In this document: in pieces, positions 51,480 through 61,966 of the stretch
Numbering within the stretch: the first letter of the stretch is position 1
Layout: the number at the start of each line of letters is the position of its first letter
Assembly: GCF_001591825.1 (NCBI RefSeq)
Contig: NZ_BCVQ01000011.1
Coordinates: 1 to 64,000, forward strand
DNA length: 64,000 nucleotides
Reading direction: 5' to 3'
Source of the DNA: Rossellomorea vietnamensis NBRC 101237
GTDB lineage: Bacteria; Bacillota; Bacilli; Bacillales; Bacillaceae_B
Position numbers and translations under genes: made by a program
The notes under the pieces: generated by a model
The model's database searches: none
What the model saw: the letters and a program-made list of their open reading frames with translations, nothing else
What the model was told of the DNA's origin: nothing

Positions 51480-54269
51480 TCAGAGCCAATCTTCAATCCA
51501 GGAAACAAGATCAAATAGATCGCCCTCTTTGACTTCCATTGAAGGGATCGACTGCAGGAATGCTTTACCGTACCTTGTTGTCTTGATTCTACGGTCATAC
51601 ACAATCACGATCCCCCGATCACTGCTTCTTCTGATCAGCCTTCCTACCCCTTGCTTGAAGCGGATGATGGCTTCAGGTAAAGAGTGGGAAGAAAACGGGT
51701 TCTTCCCCTGGGCTTTCAGGATATCGGATTTCGCCTGATTGACCGGCTCATCCGGTGGGGAAAACGGCAGTCTCACCATGGCAAGGCAGGACAGGTCCTC
51801 TCCCGGAATGTCCACCCCTTCCCAGAAACTGCTCGTCCCAAATAATATCGCCTTGTCGAACCGTTGGAAGTTCTTGGTCAACCGGGTCCGGCTGCCTGAT
51901 GTGATCCCCTGTGCCATCAACACATATTCTTCCAATAAGCCACTTTCCTTCATGAGCTCGTATGTTTTCCTCAGCATATCGTAGGACGTGAATAATATGA
52001 GCATCCGACCCTTCGTGGCCTGGGCGACCCCTATTAAATGGGAACTGATGGCCTCAATATATTCCTCGCTTTGAACCTGTTGAATTTCAGGTACATCCGT
52101 CGGAACGAAAAGCCTTGAGACCTCATGATAGTCGAAGGGGGAAGTCAGCTGCACCTTTTTCACATTGTCTGCAAGTCCGATTTCATTCAGGAAGTATTGA
52201 AATGATCCGCTGACGGTCAACGTGGCAGATGTCAACACCACGCTTTTCTTCTTGGCAAAAATCTCACTCTGAAGATTCCCGTCGACCATGATCGGCTGAG
52301 CCTGGATGGTCAGGCTGTTCGGCAGCGACCTTGTATCTCCATCAAGCCAGAGAACATGATTGTTCATATCTTTTAGAAACACGGTTTGAAAGTTCGTTCT
52401 CAATTCCGTCAAATCCACCAAAAAGCTATAGAATTCTTCAATTAGTGCCTTTTCTTTATCAAGGAGTTTGATTTTCTTCTCCTTGATGGTATCCAGCACC
52501 TGCTGAAATTCCCTTTCCATATGCTTCATCCCTGAAATCACACGTTCCATCGACATGAGGACAGGTTGCCAATAACGGCTGTTTTTCATTTCATCGGTAA
52601 TGCGCAGCTGGATCTTCTGTATCCCGGTTCTCTTTTTAGCCTTTTTGTAGAATACACTTGTCAAGACAGAAAACGCTTCTTCCAGATCCAGATAGAACTG
52701 CCCGATGATTTTATCCAATACAAAGGTATGGGTCTTCAAATCGACAGAGTGACTGGAAAGAAGCTGATCCAACCGGTAGAACAGTTGTTTATGATCCAAC
52801 GTCCCCAGCTGTGAAGTGCTGAACTTAATGGAGAGATAATCCATGATTACCCCTAGATGCTGCCGCGCTGATTTTTCCAAATGATGGGCCTCATCGATCA
52901 CTAAATAATCATAGGGAGGGAGCATGCTGCTCTCCCTTACCATATCGGTTAATAGCATTGAATGGTTGGTGATGATGATATCTGCCTCCTGGGCATTCTT
53001 TCTTGCCGCAAGATAGAAATCCTTCCCGATCCAGGGATCTTTTGTATGGGTGAGGTGCCAGCCGTCGTGTTTTAATCGATTCCAAAACAACTGCCCCCCG
53101 GAAGTGAGGTTCAATTCATCCATATCCCCGGTCTCGGTCCGTGTCAGCCATACAAGAATCTGCATCTTTGTCAGGACCACATCGTACTGGGACTCATCTT
53201 CCCTGAGGGACTGCTCGAATTTAAACAGATTTATGTAATGATTCTTCCCCTTCAAAAGAACGGTCCTGAAAGGGGTGGGACTGATTTTCTCCAGTAATTT
53301 AATTTCTTTATGAAGCAGTTGCTCTTGCAATTGAATGGTATATGTACTGATGACCACTTTTTCGTGTGTGCGTTTGGCAAACAGAACGGCTGGCCATAAG
53401 TAACCCAGTGACTTTCCAACACCGGTACCCGCTTCGATGACCACATGCTGTGATTCATCAAAGGCATGCCCTATTTCTTTCATCATGACCATTTGCTGCT
53501 CTCTTTTTTCATAGAAAGGAACATGCTGCGCCAGGTGTCCTTCTATATCGGATAGGTCAAAATCGACCTCTGCATCGCTTGTCACCGGGAGATTCTTCTT
53601 CCGAAGGGCAAGGCCCCGGTATACCTCCAAGTCTTCTGAGAGATCCTCTACATGCTTTTGTTTATTTGTCACGATGCTGTCAAACAACAAGTCAAGATCA
53701 CTCTTTAAGTGATTCGAGAGTTTATGAAGTTTTTCAAGGGTGACCAGGGGAAGCTTTGAAAGTTCTTCAATAAAATAAAGAAGGATTTCAGCAGTCACAT
53801 AAGCATCGCTGTCCGCCTGATGCGGCCTGACATGGCTCAAATTCAATGAATTGGATAGCTCCGTCAGTTTAAAGCTGTCCGCCGATGGCAAAGCCACCTT
53901 TGCGAGCTCCACTGTATCAAAGGCAGGTCCCTTAAATGGGTTATACCCTGCTTCTTCCAGCTCTGCCTGAAGGAAAGAAAGATCAAATTGGACGTTGTGG
54001 GCGACAAAGATACCATGATCCAATAATTCCAGGATTTTCGATGCAATTTCATGAAAGGACGGCGCGTCCTTCACCATGTCATCATTGATCCCGGTTAACT
54101 CCTCTATAAATGCAGGAATGGGTTTTCCCGGAGATACGAAGGACGTAAATTGATCGATGATTTTCCCACCTTCTATAATAACCGCTGATAGTTGAATGAT
54201 TTTTTCACCCTTTTTAGGGGAATTTCCTGTTGTTTCCAAGTCGATGACAACCAGTTTAAATGGGTACAT
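51480..54269 (-). CDS. dinG: DinG: fused DEDD exonuclease and XPD-like helicase
   Basis: A 929-aa protein. Residues 1-170 are a PolC-epsilon-like 3'-5' exonuclease ('FKLVVIDLETTGNSPKKGEK', later 'HNVQFDLSFL' and 'ADSDAYVTAEIL'). The helicase has 'EAGTGVGKSLGYLWPA', the 'DYLVIDEAHHLE' box, and 'FKQGVGRLIRRSSDRGIVIV'. B. subtilis DinG (931 aa) has 3'-5' nuclease activity. The start at 54269 follows AAAGGCAGTG; the longer frame to 54374 has no ribosome site. Confidence 0.94.
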   Translation of the reverse strand: MYPFKLVVIDLETTGNSPKKGEKIIQLSAVIIEGGKIIDQFTSFVSPGKPIPAFIEELTGINDDMVKDAPSFHEIASKILELLDHGIFVAHNVQFDLSFLQAELEEAGYNPFKGPAFDTVELAKVALPSADSFKLTELSNSLNLSHVRPHQADSDAYVTAEILLYFIEELSKLPLVTLEKLHKLSNHLKSDLDLLFDSIVTNKQKHVEDLSEDLEVYRGLALRKKNLPVTSDAEVDFDLSDIEGHLAQHVPFYEKREQQMVMMKEIGHAFDESQHVVIEAGTGVGKSLGYLWPAVLFAKRTHEKVVISTYTIQLQEQLLHKEIKLLEKISPTPFRTVLLKGKNHYINLFKFEQSLREDESQYDVVLTKMQILVWLTRTETGDMDELNLTSGGQLFWNRLKHDGWHLTHTKDPWIGKDFYLAARKNAQEADIIITNHSMLLTDMVRESSMLPPYDYLVIDEAHHLEKSARQHLGVIMDYLSIKFSTSQLGTLDHKQLFYRLDQLLSSHSVDLKTHTFVLDKIIGQFYLDLEEAFSVLTSVFYKKAKKRTGIQKIQLRITDEMKNSRYWQPVLMSMERVISGMKHMEREFQQVLDTIKEKKIKLLDKEKALIEEFYSFLVDLTELRTNFQTVFLKDMNNHVLWLDGDTRSLPNSLTIQAQPIMVDGNLQSEIFAKKKSVVLTSATLTVSGSFQYFLNEIGLADNVKKVQLTSPFDYHEVSRLFVPTDVPEIQQVQSEEYIEAISSHLIGVAQATKGRMLILFTSYDMLRKTYELMKESGLLEEYVLMAQGITSGSRTRLTKNFQRFDKAILFGTSSFWEGVDIPGEDLSCLAMVRLPFSPPDEPVNQAKSDILKAQGKNPFSSHSLPEAIIRFKQGVGRLIRRSSDRGIVIVYDRRIKTTRYGKAFLQSIPSMEVKEGDLFDLVSWIEDWL

Positions 54270-54331
54270 GTTATTCACTGCCTTTATATAGATCCTACTC
54301 TTATGATTTTCTAAATAAGTGTACCATAAAC

Positions 54332-54370
54332 AAAAAAGCAAGTCTTCTATTCCCACATTAGAAGACTTGC
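54332..54370 (-). terminator. panBCD terminator
   Basis: GCAAGTCTTCTA (54338-54349) pairs with TAGAAGACTTGC (54359-54370), followed on the minus strand by TTTTTTG. Confidence 0.9.
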
Positions 54371-54377
54371 CCATCTT

Positions 54378-54761
54378 TTATAGTATTGTCGCTTCGGGTT
54401 CTGTTCCGATCATATCGATCACCCGGTTATTTTCTCCCATGATCGCCACTTTCGGCATATGGTCATGAACCATTTCCTCAGCAACCAGTTTATACGAAAT
54501 GATGATGACGATATCCCCTTTTTGCACGAGCCTTGCAGCCGCACCGTTCAGACAGATGACGCCGCTTCCTCTTTCCCCCGGTATGATATAGGTCTCCAGG
54601 CGGGCCCCGTTATTGTTGTTGACGATCTGAACCTTTTCATTTGCCATCATTCCGACGGCATCGAGAATATCCTGATCGATGGTAATGCTCCCGACGTACT
54701 CAAGGTTTGCCTCGGTTACAGTCGCTCTATGAATTTTTCCACTCATCATCGTTCTAAACAT
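54378..54761 (-). CDS. panD: Aspartate 1-decarboxylase
   Basis: A 127-aa pyruvoyl enzyme making beta-alanine for pantothenate. The self-cleavage site is G-S in '[13 protein letters not shown]' (Ser25 becomes the pyruvoyl group), and '[20 protein letters not shown]' completes the active site. Start at 54761 behind GGAGGAGG. It overlaps panC by 8 nt. Confidence 0.96.
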   Translation of the reverse strand: MFRTMMSGKIHRATVTEANLEYVGSITIDQDILDAVGMMANEKVQIVNNNNGARLETYIIPGERGSGVICLNGAAARLVQKGDIVIIISYKLVAEEMVHDHMPKVAIMGENNRVIDMIGTEPEATIL

Positions 54762-55623
54762 CTGAATCCTCCTCCGGTTGTACACTGATGATTATATTAT
54801 CTATTAACCTGGCCTGTTGAAATTGAACGGCTACAGCTATGATAATGTCGCCTTCCAGCCGCTTCAGTTCCTCGAGCTCCGGGTATGAATACACTTCTAC
54901 ATAATCGATGGTACCAGAAGTGTTTTCTTGTATGATTTTAGAAATCATCCCCGTAAGGACTGAAGGGATCCTCTCTCCGTCTTCAATCCTTTTACGAGCT
55001 TCTTTCAAACTTGCATAAAGGAAAGGGGCAACTTGTCTTTCCTCTTGTGACAGATAGACATTTCTTGAACTCTTGGCCAGTCCATCCTTTTCCCTGACTG
55101 TAGGGACCCGGATGATTTCAAGCGGAAAGAAATAATCCCTCACCAAGCCTTCCACCACAGCAACTTGTTGCGCATCCTTCTGCCCGAAGTAGGCCCTCGT
55201 AGGCTGCACAAGATGAAACAATTTTGTCAGGACGGTCACAACCCCGTCAAAATGACCTTCCCGCTTCCTGCCGCACAGTACATCCACACGCTCGTTCACG
55301 TTCATAGTGATAGACTGCTTCCCCCGGTACATGTCAGCCACATCAGGAATGAAAAGAATATCCACCCCTGACATCCTTGCTAACTCCGTATCCCTCTCCA
55401 CATCCCGGGGATAGCGGTCAAAATCTTCATTCGGCCCGAATTGCAGGGGGTTCACAAAAATACTCATCACAACGACTTCATTGTTAGCCCTTGCTTCCTT
55501 CGCCAAGGTCAGATGCCCCTCATGAAGGAACCCCATCGTAGGGACAAATCCTATCGTTTTCCCCGTATTTTTCAAATGATCTATCGTTACTCTCAAGTCG
55601 TTTAGTTTGGTTATGACCTTCAT
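54754..55623 (-). CDS. panC: Pantothenate synthetase
   Basis: A 289-aa enzyme that joins pantoate and beta-alanine using ATP. Signatures: '[20 protein letters not shown]' (about 25-44), '[12 protein letters not shown]' and '[12 protein letters not shown]'. The ATG overlaps the panB stop by 4 nt (ATGA), and the 3' end overlaps panD, so the three genes are translated as a coupled set. Confidence 0.97.
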   Translation of the reverse strand: MKVITKLNDLRVTIDHLKNTGKTIGFVPTMGFLHEGHLTLAKEARANNEVVVMSIFVNPLQFGPNEDFDRYPRDVERDTELARMSGVDILFIPDVADMYRGKQSITMNVNERVDVLCGRKREGHFDGVVTVLTKLFHLVQPTRAYFGQKDAQQVAVVEGLVRDYFFPLEIIRVPTVREKDGLAKSSRNVYLSQEERQVAPFLYASLKEARKRIEDGERIPSVLTGMISKIIQENTSGTIDYVEVYSYPELEELKRLEGDIIIAVAVQFQQARLIDNIIISVQPEEDSDV

Positions 55624-56459
55624 TTTTTCAACCCGCCATAGAGAGAATGAAGTTCTTCATCCCGCATAGTGAAGGAATGCTCATCTGTCGGAAAGCTACT
55701 GTCCTTTACTTCATGAATATAGCTCTCAAGGCTGTCATGCATGACGTCAGATGCATTCCCGAATTGCTTGACAAACTTAGGCACGCGGTTCACACCATAG
55801 GTCACAAGGTCATGGAATACCAGTACCTGACCGTCAGTATCAACCCCGGCCCCGATGCCGATTGTCGGAATCGTCAAGGCTTCTGATATCTCCCTTGCGA
55901 TTTGTTTCGGTACGCATTCCAGGACCAGTGCAAAGGCACCGGCTTCTTCACATTTCATACTATCTTCGATCAACTTCTTCGCTGTGTCTGCCGTCTTCCC
56001 CTGAACTTTATAACCTCCAAGGACCCCAACAGATTGAGGAGTCAATCCTAAATGGGCCACCACGGGAATTCCCGCACTGGTAAGGTCCCTTATTCGATCG
56101 ATGACGTGGGCGCCTCCTTCGACCTTGACGGCATGGGCTCCTCCCTGTTGAAGGATGTCCGCAGCTGTTTTAAGGGTTTCTTCCCTCGATAGGTGGTATG
56201 ACATAAACGGCATATCCGTCACGATAAACGTATTCGATGCCCCTCTTTTTACGGCTTTCGTATGATGAATCATATCGAATACCGTTACAGGTACCGTAGA
56301 GTCATATCCTAAAACGACCATCCCAAGGCTGTCTCCCACCAGAATGACATCGATTCCCGCTTCCTCGGCTACTTTTGCACTTGGATAATCATACGCTGTA
56401 ACCATGGCAATCTTTTCTTTTTCATTCTTCATCTTAAGAAAATCGGTTGTTTGTTTCAT
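55620..56459 (-). CDS. panB: Ketopantoate hydroxymethyltransferase
   Basis: A 279-aa enzyme transferring a hydroxymethyl group from methylene-THF to 2-ketoisovalerate. Metal and substrate sites are '[20 protein letters not shown]' and '[20 protein letters not shown]'. First gene of panBCD. It has an AAGGAGG ribosome site and is preceded by a leader with a terminator and antiterminator, so it is likely attenuated in response to pantothenate-related status. Confidence 0.97.
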   Translation of the reverse strand: MKQTTDFLKMKNEKEKIAMVTAYDYPSAKVAEEAGIDVILVGDSLGMVVLGYDSTVPVTVFDMIHHTKAVKRGASNTFIVTDMPFMSYHLSREETLKTAADILQQGGAHAVKVEGGAHVIDRIRDLTSAGIPVVAHLGLTPQSVGVLGGYKVQGKTADTAKKLIEDSMKCEEAGAFALVLECVPKQIAREISEALTIPTIGIGAGVDTDGQVLVFHDLVTYGVNRVPKFVKQFGNASDVMHDSLESYIHEVKDSSFPTDEHSFTMRDEELHSLYGGLKK

Positions 56460-56523
56460 GTGATCCTCCTTCTTTTCAGTCAGAGGTGACGAAACGGAAT
56501 GAAAGCACTTTCATGATGAATAT

Positions 56524-56592
56524 AAAAAAACCTCCTGTAAAAAATGACAGAAGGATCATAAGTGGTTGATATCATTGTTTCGACCCTCTGTC
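56524..56592 (-). promoter_or_regulatory. Attenuator in the panB leader
   Basis: Terminator: CCTCCTGT (56531-56538) and ACAGAAGG (56547-56554) with TTTTTTT after it on the minus strand. Antiterminator: GACCCTCTGTC (56582-56592) pairs with GACAGAAGGATC (56546-56557) with one bulge and one G-U. The two structures share 56547-56554, so they exclude each other. Confidence 0.7.
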
Positions 56593-56651
56593 CCAGTCCA
56601 CAATGGATCAAGGCAGAAATAGTATTGAATAGTAAATGTACGTTCTTTAAA

Positions 56652-56675
56652 GGTGCAGTTCCGAGGATACTGCCC
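56652..56675 (-). ncRNA. Bulged-A hairpin at the 5' end of the panB leader, pan-motif candidate
   Basis: On the minus strand GG-GCAGT-A-TC, loop CTCG, GA-ACTGC-A-CC. Two adenosines are bulged, one on each strand, which is the hallmark described for the pan RNA motif upstream of panB operons in Firmicutes. Only one clear hairpin is seen; the motif often occurs in tandem. The ligand is not established as far as I know. Confidence 0.5.
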
Positions 56676-56681
56676 AATAGG

Positions 56682-56690
56682 ATTATACCA
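56682..56690 (-). promoter_or_regulatory. Extended -10 promoter of panBCD
   Basis: TGGTATAAT on the minus strand (56690-56682). There is no good -35; the spacer region is the birA terminator. Confidence 0.6.
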
Positions 56691-56691
56691 T

Positions 56692-56726
56692 AAAAAAACG
56701 GGATGGCTACACAGATTTCCATCCCG
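56692..56726 (-). terminator. birA terminator
   Basis: CGGGATGG (56699-56706) pairs with CCATCCCG (56719-56726), followed on the minus strand by TTTTTTT. Confidence 0.88.
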
Positions 56727-56734
56727 CTGCATGT

Positions 56735-57718
56735 TCAAACATTCACTTCAATATCAGCGGAGTAGATCTGGTGGATCGTCCCACCTGAGTCTTCGATCTT
56801 CAGCACACCTTCGTCCGTAATCCCGAGTGCTCTTCCTTCAATGGTACCATTAATGGTTCTTGCCCGGATCTTCTTCCCGATACTGATGGCATAGCTTTCC
56901 CATAAAAGCTTGATTGGTGTGAATCCTTCTTTCATATAAAGGGAATACAACGCCTCTATCCGTTCCAGCAACCTCTGAACAATGACAGACCTTGATAAAG
57001 TACGTCCTTCCTCAATGGAAAGCGAGGTTGCAATTTTTTGAATCTCATCGGGGAAATGGTCTTTCGTCTGGTTGACATTCATCCCGATCCCGATAATGAT
57101 GGAATTGATTTTATCCGATTCAGCCTGAAGTTCCGTCAGGATGCCCGTCACCTTTTTCCCATCGATTAGTATGTCGTTTGGCCATTTGATCTGGGGATGG
57201 AGACCGGTAACTTCCTCGATTGCCTGGACCACGGCCACGGCAGCAATGAGTGTGAATTGGGGGGCCTTTTGAGGCGGAAGGTGGGGCTTTAAGATTAAGC
57301 TCATCCAAATCCCAGTACCTTTCGAGGAGTGCCACTCCCTCATCAATCTGCCCCGTCCGGCGGTCTGTTCGTCTGCGATGACCAATGTACCTTCTTCCGC
57401 TCCATCACTTGCAAGGGTGTGAGCGATCCGCTGGGTGCTCGGAACAGACTCTTCATAATGGATCACGGTTCCCAGCGTCCGGGTTTGTAAGCCTAAACGT
57501 ATTTTACTTTCTGTGACACTATCAGGCGTCTCGATGATCCGGTATCCCTTTTTCCTTACAGCTTCTAATACAAACCCTTCTTTACGAAGCTCTTCGATAT
57601 GCTTCCAGATCGCAGTCCGTGAACAACCCACAATATCAGCAAGTGCTTGTCCCGATAAAAATTCCCGGTCCGATTCGAATAATGCCTGAAGGACTTTTTT
57701 TCTTATAGTCGATTGCAT
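56735..57718 (-). CDS. birA: BirA bifunctional biotin ligase/repressor
   Basis: A 327-aa protein. The N-terminal winged helix ('GQALADIVGCSRTAIWKHIE', about 25-45) binds biotin operators; the ligase core has 'GRGRLMREWHSSKGTGIWMS' and 'IKWPNDILIDGKKVTGIL'. It makes biotinyl-AMP, charges carboxylases and represses biotin genes. Start at 57718 behind AGGAGG. It overlaps cca by 16 nt and ends the run of seven genes. Confidence 0.95.
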   Translation of the reverse strand: MQSTIRKKVLQALFESDREFLSGQALADIVGCSRTAIWKHIEELRKEGFVLEAVRKKGYRIIETPDSVTESKIRLGLQTRTLGTVIHYEESVPSTQRIAHTLASDGAEEGTLVIADEQTAGRGRLMREWHSSKGTGIWMSLILKPHLPPQKAPQFTLIAAVAVVQAIEEVTGLHPQIKWPNDILIDGKKVTGILTELQAESDKINSIIIGIGMNVNQTKDHFPDEIQKIATSLSIEEGRTLSRSVIVQRLLERIEALYSLYMKEGFTPIKLLWESYAISIGKKIRARTINGTIEGRALGITDEGVLKIEDSGGTIHQIYSADIEVNV

Positions 57719-58896
57719 GATTCCAGCCACCTCCTTATCTCTTCTTTGTCATTGTGTATCGTCTCATTGATGATAGCTGATTCAATTTCCAATAATCGTT
57801 CTTTCACCCACGGACCACCCTTTTGATCGGCCCAAGCCATTAAGTCTGTACCTGTTACATCGAGTTCTTGCCTGGACGAGATTGCGAGCTTGTGATATTG
57901 CTCCATCACTCTCTCCACCGAAAAGTCTGATGACGGTTCCAGGCATCCGTATACCTTTTCAACATTAAGGGCTGCATCGAGCCCGGCACGATATAATAAT
58001 GTCTTTGTCCATCCGGATTGACGTTCCTTTAGAATATCTAGCTCTTTGGAACGGAGCCTGATCATTTTGGTAGGAAGTCTCCACCCTTTGAGAAAGGCCT
58101 GCACATCTTCCTCTTCTATATAAGTCAATAAGATCAGCCATGCTTGATCTTTATTTAATGAATCCAAATCGGGGAGGTCTGCGAACGCTTTGAGCTGTGT
58201 GCCATATCCACTTAGAAAGGGAAGCTCCTTATACAAATCCGAATCCACAAGGAGATTCAGCCCTTCTTGCTTCCATCGGCCAGCCAGAATTTTCTCGAAT
58301 TCCATCGTTTTTCGTTCAACTGCTATATGCTCGAGCAGTTTCGAGTGCTCCCTTAAGCTGGTTAAAGTTGATGATTCGAGATTGAAGCCGAGCTGACTGA
58401 CAAACCGGACTGCCCTCATCATCCGCAAGGCATCCTCTGTAAACCTCATCTCCGGTGAGCCCACGGTCCGTATCAACCTATTCTGTATATCTTCTCTGCC
58501 ATGATAAGGGTCGATGATCGTGCCATCCCCGTCCATGGCCATGCTGTTCATGGTGAAATCCCGGCGTTTCAGGTCCCCGTCGAGTGAACGGATGAATTCT
58601 ACCTTATCGGGTCTTCTATAATCCGTATAGGAAGACTCGGTCCTGAACGTGGTGATTTCATATTCCCTGCCTTCTTCCAATACGAGGACCGTTCCATGCT
58701 CAATACCGATATCAATCGTTTTACGGAAAACCATTTTAACCTCTTCCGGATAGGCAGAAGTGGCGATGTCTACGTCATTGATCGTCCTGCCAAGAAGGTA
58801 ATCCCGGACAGATCCTCCAACGAAATAGGCTTCGAACCCTGCCTCTTCAAGCCTTTTCAACACGGGAACAGCCTGTTGGAATATGGTTGGTAACAT
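57703..58896 (-). CDS. cca: CCA-adding tRNA nucleotidyltransferase
   Basis: A 397-aa class II nucleotidyltransferase that adds or repairs the tRNA CCA end. The catalytic 'FVGGSVRDYLLGRTINDVDI' (with D-x-D) is at about 22-41, followed by 'RRDFTMNSMAMD' and 'RFTEDALRMMRAVRF'. The start at 58896 gives exactly the B. subtilis length and has AGGTG upstream; a longer frame to 58947 overlaps bshA but has no ribosome site. Confidence 0.95.
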   Translation of the reverse strand: MLPTIFQQAVPVLKRLEEAGFEAYFVGGSVRDYLLGRTINDVDIATSAYPEEVKMVFRKTIDIGIEHGTVLVLEEGREYEITTFRTESSYTDYRRPDKVEFIRSLDGDLKRRDFTMNSMAMDGDGTIIDPYHGREDIQNRLIRTVGSPEMRFTEDALRMMRAVRFVSQLGFNLESSTLTSLREHSKLLEHIAVERKTMEFEKILAGRWKQEGLNLLVDSDLYKELPFLSGYGTQLKAFADLPDLDSLNKDQAWLILLTYIEEEDVQAFLKGWRLPTKMIRLRSKELDILKERQSGWTKTLLYRAGLDAALNVEKVYGCLEPSSDFSVERVMEQYHKLAISSRQELDVTGTDLMAWADQKGGPWVKERLLEIESAIINETIHNDKEEIRRWLESCNRL

Positions 58897-58943
58897 TCTT
58901 AACACCTGCTTTACTTGAATCGTCTTCGCGTATTCCTGACTGT

Positions 58944-60068
58944 TCACAAAAGATTCTTATAGATTTGTTCATACTGTTCGACTATTTTGCTCGAGTGAAA
59001 GGTCGACCGTGCCGTATGAAGGGCATTCTTCGATAATTCACCGTGGAGCCCATCGTCCTTCAGTAATTGCAGCGCCCTGCCGGCAATTTGCCTGACGTTT
59101 CCGATTTCACAAATAAAACCGTTGTATCCATCCTCGATCACTTCAGGGATGCCGCCTACATTTGTACCGATGCTCGGAACGCCACAAGCCATCGCCTCGA
59201 GTGCGACTAAGCCGAAGCTCTCTTTTTCTGAAAGTAATAGTTTGATATCACTGATCGAATAAAGTTCTTCCAGATTATCCTGTTTTCCAAGGAATAAGAC
59301 CCGATCCTCTAATCCCAGCTCCGTTACCTGCTTGCATATGAGGGTCATTTCAGGTCCGTCACCTACAAGGAGGAGCTTTGATGGGATCTCCTTCTGGATG
59401 AGGTTGAAGGAATCGACTACATCGTTCACCCTTTTCACACCACGGAAGTTTGATACGTGGATGATGACCTTTTCATCATCCTTGATTCCATATTCGCTTC
59501 TCAGATGACGGGAATCCACTTTCCTGTAAACCCTCTCATCAATGAAGTTATAAACCGTCTTAATCTCTTTATCAGGCTGGATCAAATCATGGGTCTGTTT
59601 GACTAGAGCGGTAGACACCGCCGTCACGACATCCGACTTTTCAATGCCAAAACGAATGGCCCCTGTCAGAGATGGATCGTACCCAAGAACCGTAATATCC
59701 GTTCCGTGTAATGTGGTGACGATCTTCACGTCCTTCCCGGACATTTGTTTCCCCAAGATAGCACAGACAGCGTGGGGGATCGCATAATGAACATGCAGGA
59801 TATCCAGGTTTTCCCGTTCCGTTATCTCCGCCATCTTATTTGCCAGCGCAATATCATAAGGAGGATATTGAAACACTGAATATTGACTCACTTCCACTTG
59901 ATGAAAATAAATATTGTGATACATTTTGTTCAACCTGAACGGGATGCTAGAGGTAATAAAATGGATTTCATGGCCTTTCTCAGCCAGTAACTTACCGAGC
60001 TCCGTTGCCACTACCCCTGATCCTCCGACCGTTGGATAGCAGGTGATTCCTATCTTCAACTTCTTCAT
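58944..60068 (-). CDS. bshA: BshA, N-acetyl-glucosaminyl-malate synthase
   Basis: A 374-aa GT4 glycosyltransferase, first enzyme of bacillithiol synthesis, adding GlcNAc to malate. '[20 protein letters not shown]' (7-26) is the signature start and '[20 protein letters not shown]' the nucleotide-sugar E-x7-E site. It is 4 nt after bshB1 and upstream of cca. Confidence 0.96.
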   Translation of the reverse strand: MKKLKIGITCYPTVGGSGVVATELGKLLAEKGHEIHFITSSIPFRLNKMYHNIYFHQVEVSQYSVFQYPPYDIALANKMAEITERENLDILHVHYAIPHAVCAILGKQMSGKDVKIVTTLHGTDITVLGYDPSLTGAIRFGIEKSDVVTAVSTALVKQTHDLIQPDKEIKTVYNFIDERVYRKVDSRHLRSEYGIKDDEKVIIHVSNFRGVKRVNDVVDSFNLIQKEIPSKLLLVGDGPEMTLICKQVTELGLEDRVLFLGKQDNLEELYSISDIKLLLSEKESFGLVALEAMACGVPSIGTNVGGIPEVIEDGYNGFICEIGNVRQIAGRALQLLKDDGLHGELSKNALHTARSTFHSSKIVEQYEQIYKNLL

Positions 60069-60072
60069 ACAA

Positions 60073-60774
60073 TTAATCTCCTAACAAATCATGATGCAAG
60101 ATAAGGGTGTGATAGGAAAAGAATCCTTCTGCATAAAGGAGTCCGGCATCTTTCCCCATCATTCTCTCCCTTGCTTCTACCGCTTCGATGTAACCATCTG
60201 TCAAAGGAGTCGAGACCCCGTCGGATCCTTTGGAGAATTGGCTTCCATATGCTTGAAGGCTCGCAATCTTCGCTTTCATATACGGCTCGATATCCACTAC
60301 AAATTGAGGCTTATGAAACCCGTTGATCATATAGAAATAGAGATGAGCCGTTTTATGCGCCGGGGTTTCGGAATGAAATTTCCGGATTCCAGCAGAAAAA
60401 AAAGCCTCTTTCACCAGTCGGGAAGCATTTCCATGGTCTGGGTGGCGATCTTGGTCAAAGGGAGCAAATATCGCTTTCGGTTTATATGTTCTAATCAAGT
60501 TGACGACTTTCTCGATGTTTTCGTCCGTTATGTATATTCCCCGATCGGGTATATCGAGGGTCACTCTCTTATATGCACCTAATATGTCCGCTGCCCGCAG
60601 CGCTTCCTCTTTTCGCAAAGAAACCGTCCCATTCGAGGACAGCTCTGCCTCTGTTATATCGCAGATGACAATCTTCTTACCCTCAGCTGCATATTTCGCC
60701 AATGTTCCTCCCATACCGATCTCCACATCATCGGCATGTGCTCCGAACGCAAGGATGTCTATTTGTCGGTCCAC
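60073..60774 (-). CDS. bshB1: BshB1, bacillithiol biosynthesis deacetylase
   Basis: A 233-aa zinc-dependent LmbE/MshB-type deacetylase that removes the acetyl group from GlcNAc-malate. Zinc ligands are in '[20 protein letters not shown]' (H-x2-D-D) and '[20 protein letters not shown]'. One base separates it from mgsA. bshC is not in the window. Confidence 0.96.
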   Translation of the reverse strand: MDRQIDILAFGAHADDVEIGMGGTLAKYAAEGKKIVICDITEAELSSNGTVSLRKEEALRAADILGAYKRVTLDIPDRGIYITDENIEKVVNLIRTYKPKAIFAPFDQDRHPDHGNASRLVKEAFFSAGIRKFHSETPAHKTAHLYFYMINGFHKPQFVVDIEPYMKAKIASLQAYGSQFSKGSDGVSTPLTDGYIEAVEARERMMGKDAGLLYAEGFFSYHTLILHHDLLGD

Positions 60775-60775
60775 T

Positions 60776-61183
60776 TTACTCCTCCTTTTCCTTCACTATA
60801 CTCCGCCACGCAATATCCCCTCTGTCAAGACCCCTTACCAGCACTTCAGCGGTCCCCATATTGGTCGCAAGGGGTACTGAGTACACGTCACAGAGCCTGA
60901 TCAGAGCCGATACATCAGGTTCATGGGGCTGTGCCGTCAGGGGATCCCGGAAGAAGAGGATAAGGTCCATTTTATTATTGGCAATGTATGATCCTATTTC
61001 CTGGTCTCCCCCCAATGGGCCTGAACGGAATCGATGGACGGATAAACCCGTTTCTTCCCCGATCCTTTTTCCCGTTGTCCCAGTGGCAAAGAGAGTGTGT
61101 TTCTCTATGATTGTCTTGTATGCGAGCACAAAACGAATAAGATCATCTTTTTTCTTATCATGAGCAATCAGCGCAATATTCAT
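60776..61183 (-). CDS. mgsA: Methylglyoxal synthase
   Basis: A 135-aa lyase turning dihydroxyacetone phosphate into methylglyoxal and phosphate. Active-site pieces are '[20 protein letters not shown]', '[12 protein letters not shown]' and '[16 protein letters not shown]' with the catalytic Asp. Start at 61183 behind AAGGGTGAG. Bacillithiol, made by the next two genes, detoxifies methylglyoxal, a sensible pairing. Confidence 0.96.
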   Translation of the reverse strand: MNIALIAHDKKKDDLIRFVLAYKTIIEKHTLFATGTTGKRIGEETGLSVHRFRSGPLGGDQEIGSYIANNKMDLILFFRDPLTAQPHEPDVSALIRLCDVYSVPLATNMGTAEVLVRGLDRGDIAWRSIVKEKEE

Positions 61184-61195
61184 AACACTCACCCT

Positions 61196-61966
61196 TTAGT
61201 CTAAAATATTTTCAAGTCCATACACTAATGTATCCAGTTTCATGACCGTGTCCACAGAAACCTTCACGCCAGACATGAAACTTCCTCTGTTAAAAGAATC
61301 ATGGCGTATCGTCAATGTTTGTCCCTCTGCTCCCAACATCACCTGCTGATGTGCGATGAGACCCGGAAGACGGACACTGTGAATATGCATCCCATCTACA
61401 TTCGCTCCCCTGGCACCACTATGTGTTTCCTTTTCATCAGGGTGGCCCTGCTCCTTCGATTGCCTTACTTCCCTTATCATTTCCGCTGTTTTCACGGCCG
61501 TACCCGATGGTGCATCCAATTTTCGATCATGATGCAATTCAATGATTTCCACATCATCGAAATATTTTGCAGCCATTTGAGAGAACTTCATCATAAGTAC
61601 GGCTCCGATCGCGAAATTGGGAGCAATGATACATCCAAGAGACTTGGACTCTGCCAATCCCCTCAATTCTTCCAGTTCATCCGGAGAAAAACCCGTTGTC
61701 CCGACAACCGGTCTGACTCCATATTCCAGGGCCGTTTTCGTATGATGATACCCGACTTCGGGCGTCGTCAAGTCAATCAACACATGTGGCGCTTCCACTT
61801 GAAAGCATGCCTCTATATCTGTATAAACCGGTACATCCAGATTCGTTTCCTTTTTATGATCGATTACGCTAATAAGAGTAAAATGCTCGGTGTCCTTCAC
61901 CAATTGAACCGCTTCCTTACCCATTCTTCCTCTTGGTCCTGCAATCGTGATGTTAATTTGCTCCAT
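61196..61966 (-). CDS. dapB: 4-hydroxy-tetrahydrodipicolinate reductase
   Basis: A 256-aa enzyme of lysine and peptidoglycan (mDAP) biosynthesis, also supplying dipicolinate precursors for spores. NAD(P) loop '[16 protein letters not shown]' (about 6-21) and the catalytic '[20 protein letters not shown]'. Start at 61966 behind GGGGATGAAG, overlapping mazG-like ypjD by 14 nt. Confidence 0.96.
   Translation of the reverse strand: MEQINITIAGPRGRMGKEAVQLVKDTEHFTLISVIDHKKETNLDVPVYTDIEACFQVEAPHVLIDLTTPEVGYHHTKTALEYGVRPVVGTTGFSPDELEELRGLAESKSLGCIIAPNFAIGAVLMMKFSQMAAKYFDDVEIIELHHDRKLDAPSGTAVKTAEMIREVRQSKEQGHPDEKETHSGARGANVDGMHIHSVRLPGLIAHQQVMLGAEGQTLTIRHDSFNRGSFMSGVKVSVDTVMKLDTLVYGLENILD

Noticed and set aside
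56459-56690. T-box reading of the panB leader
   Set aside because: There is no GGTGG-type T-box sequence and no specifier stem; the terminator and antiterminator fit a different switch.
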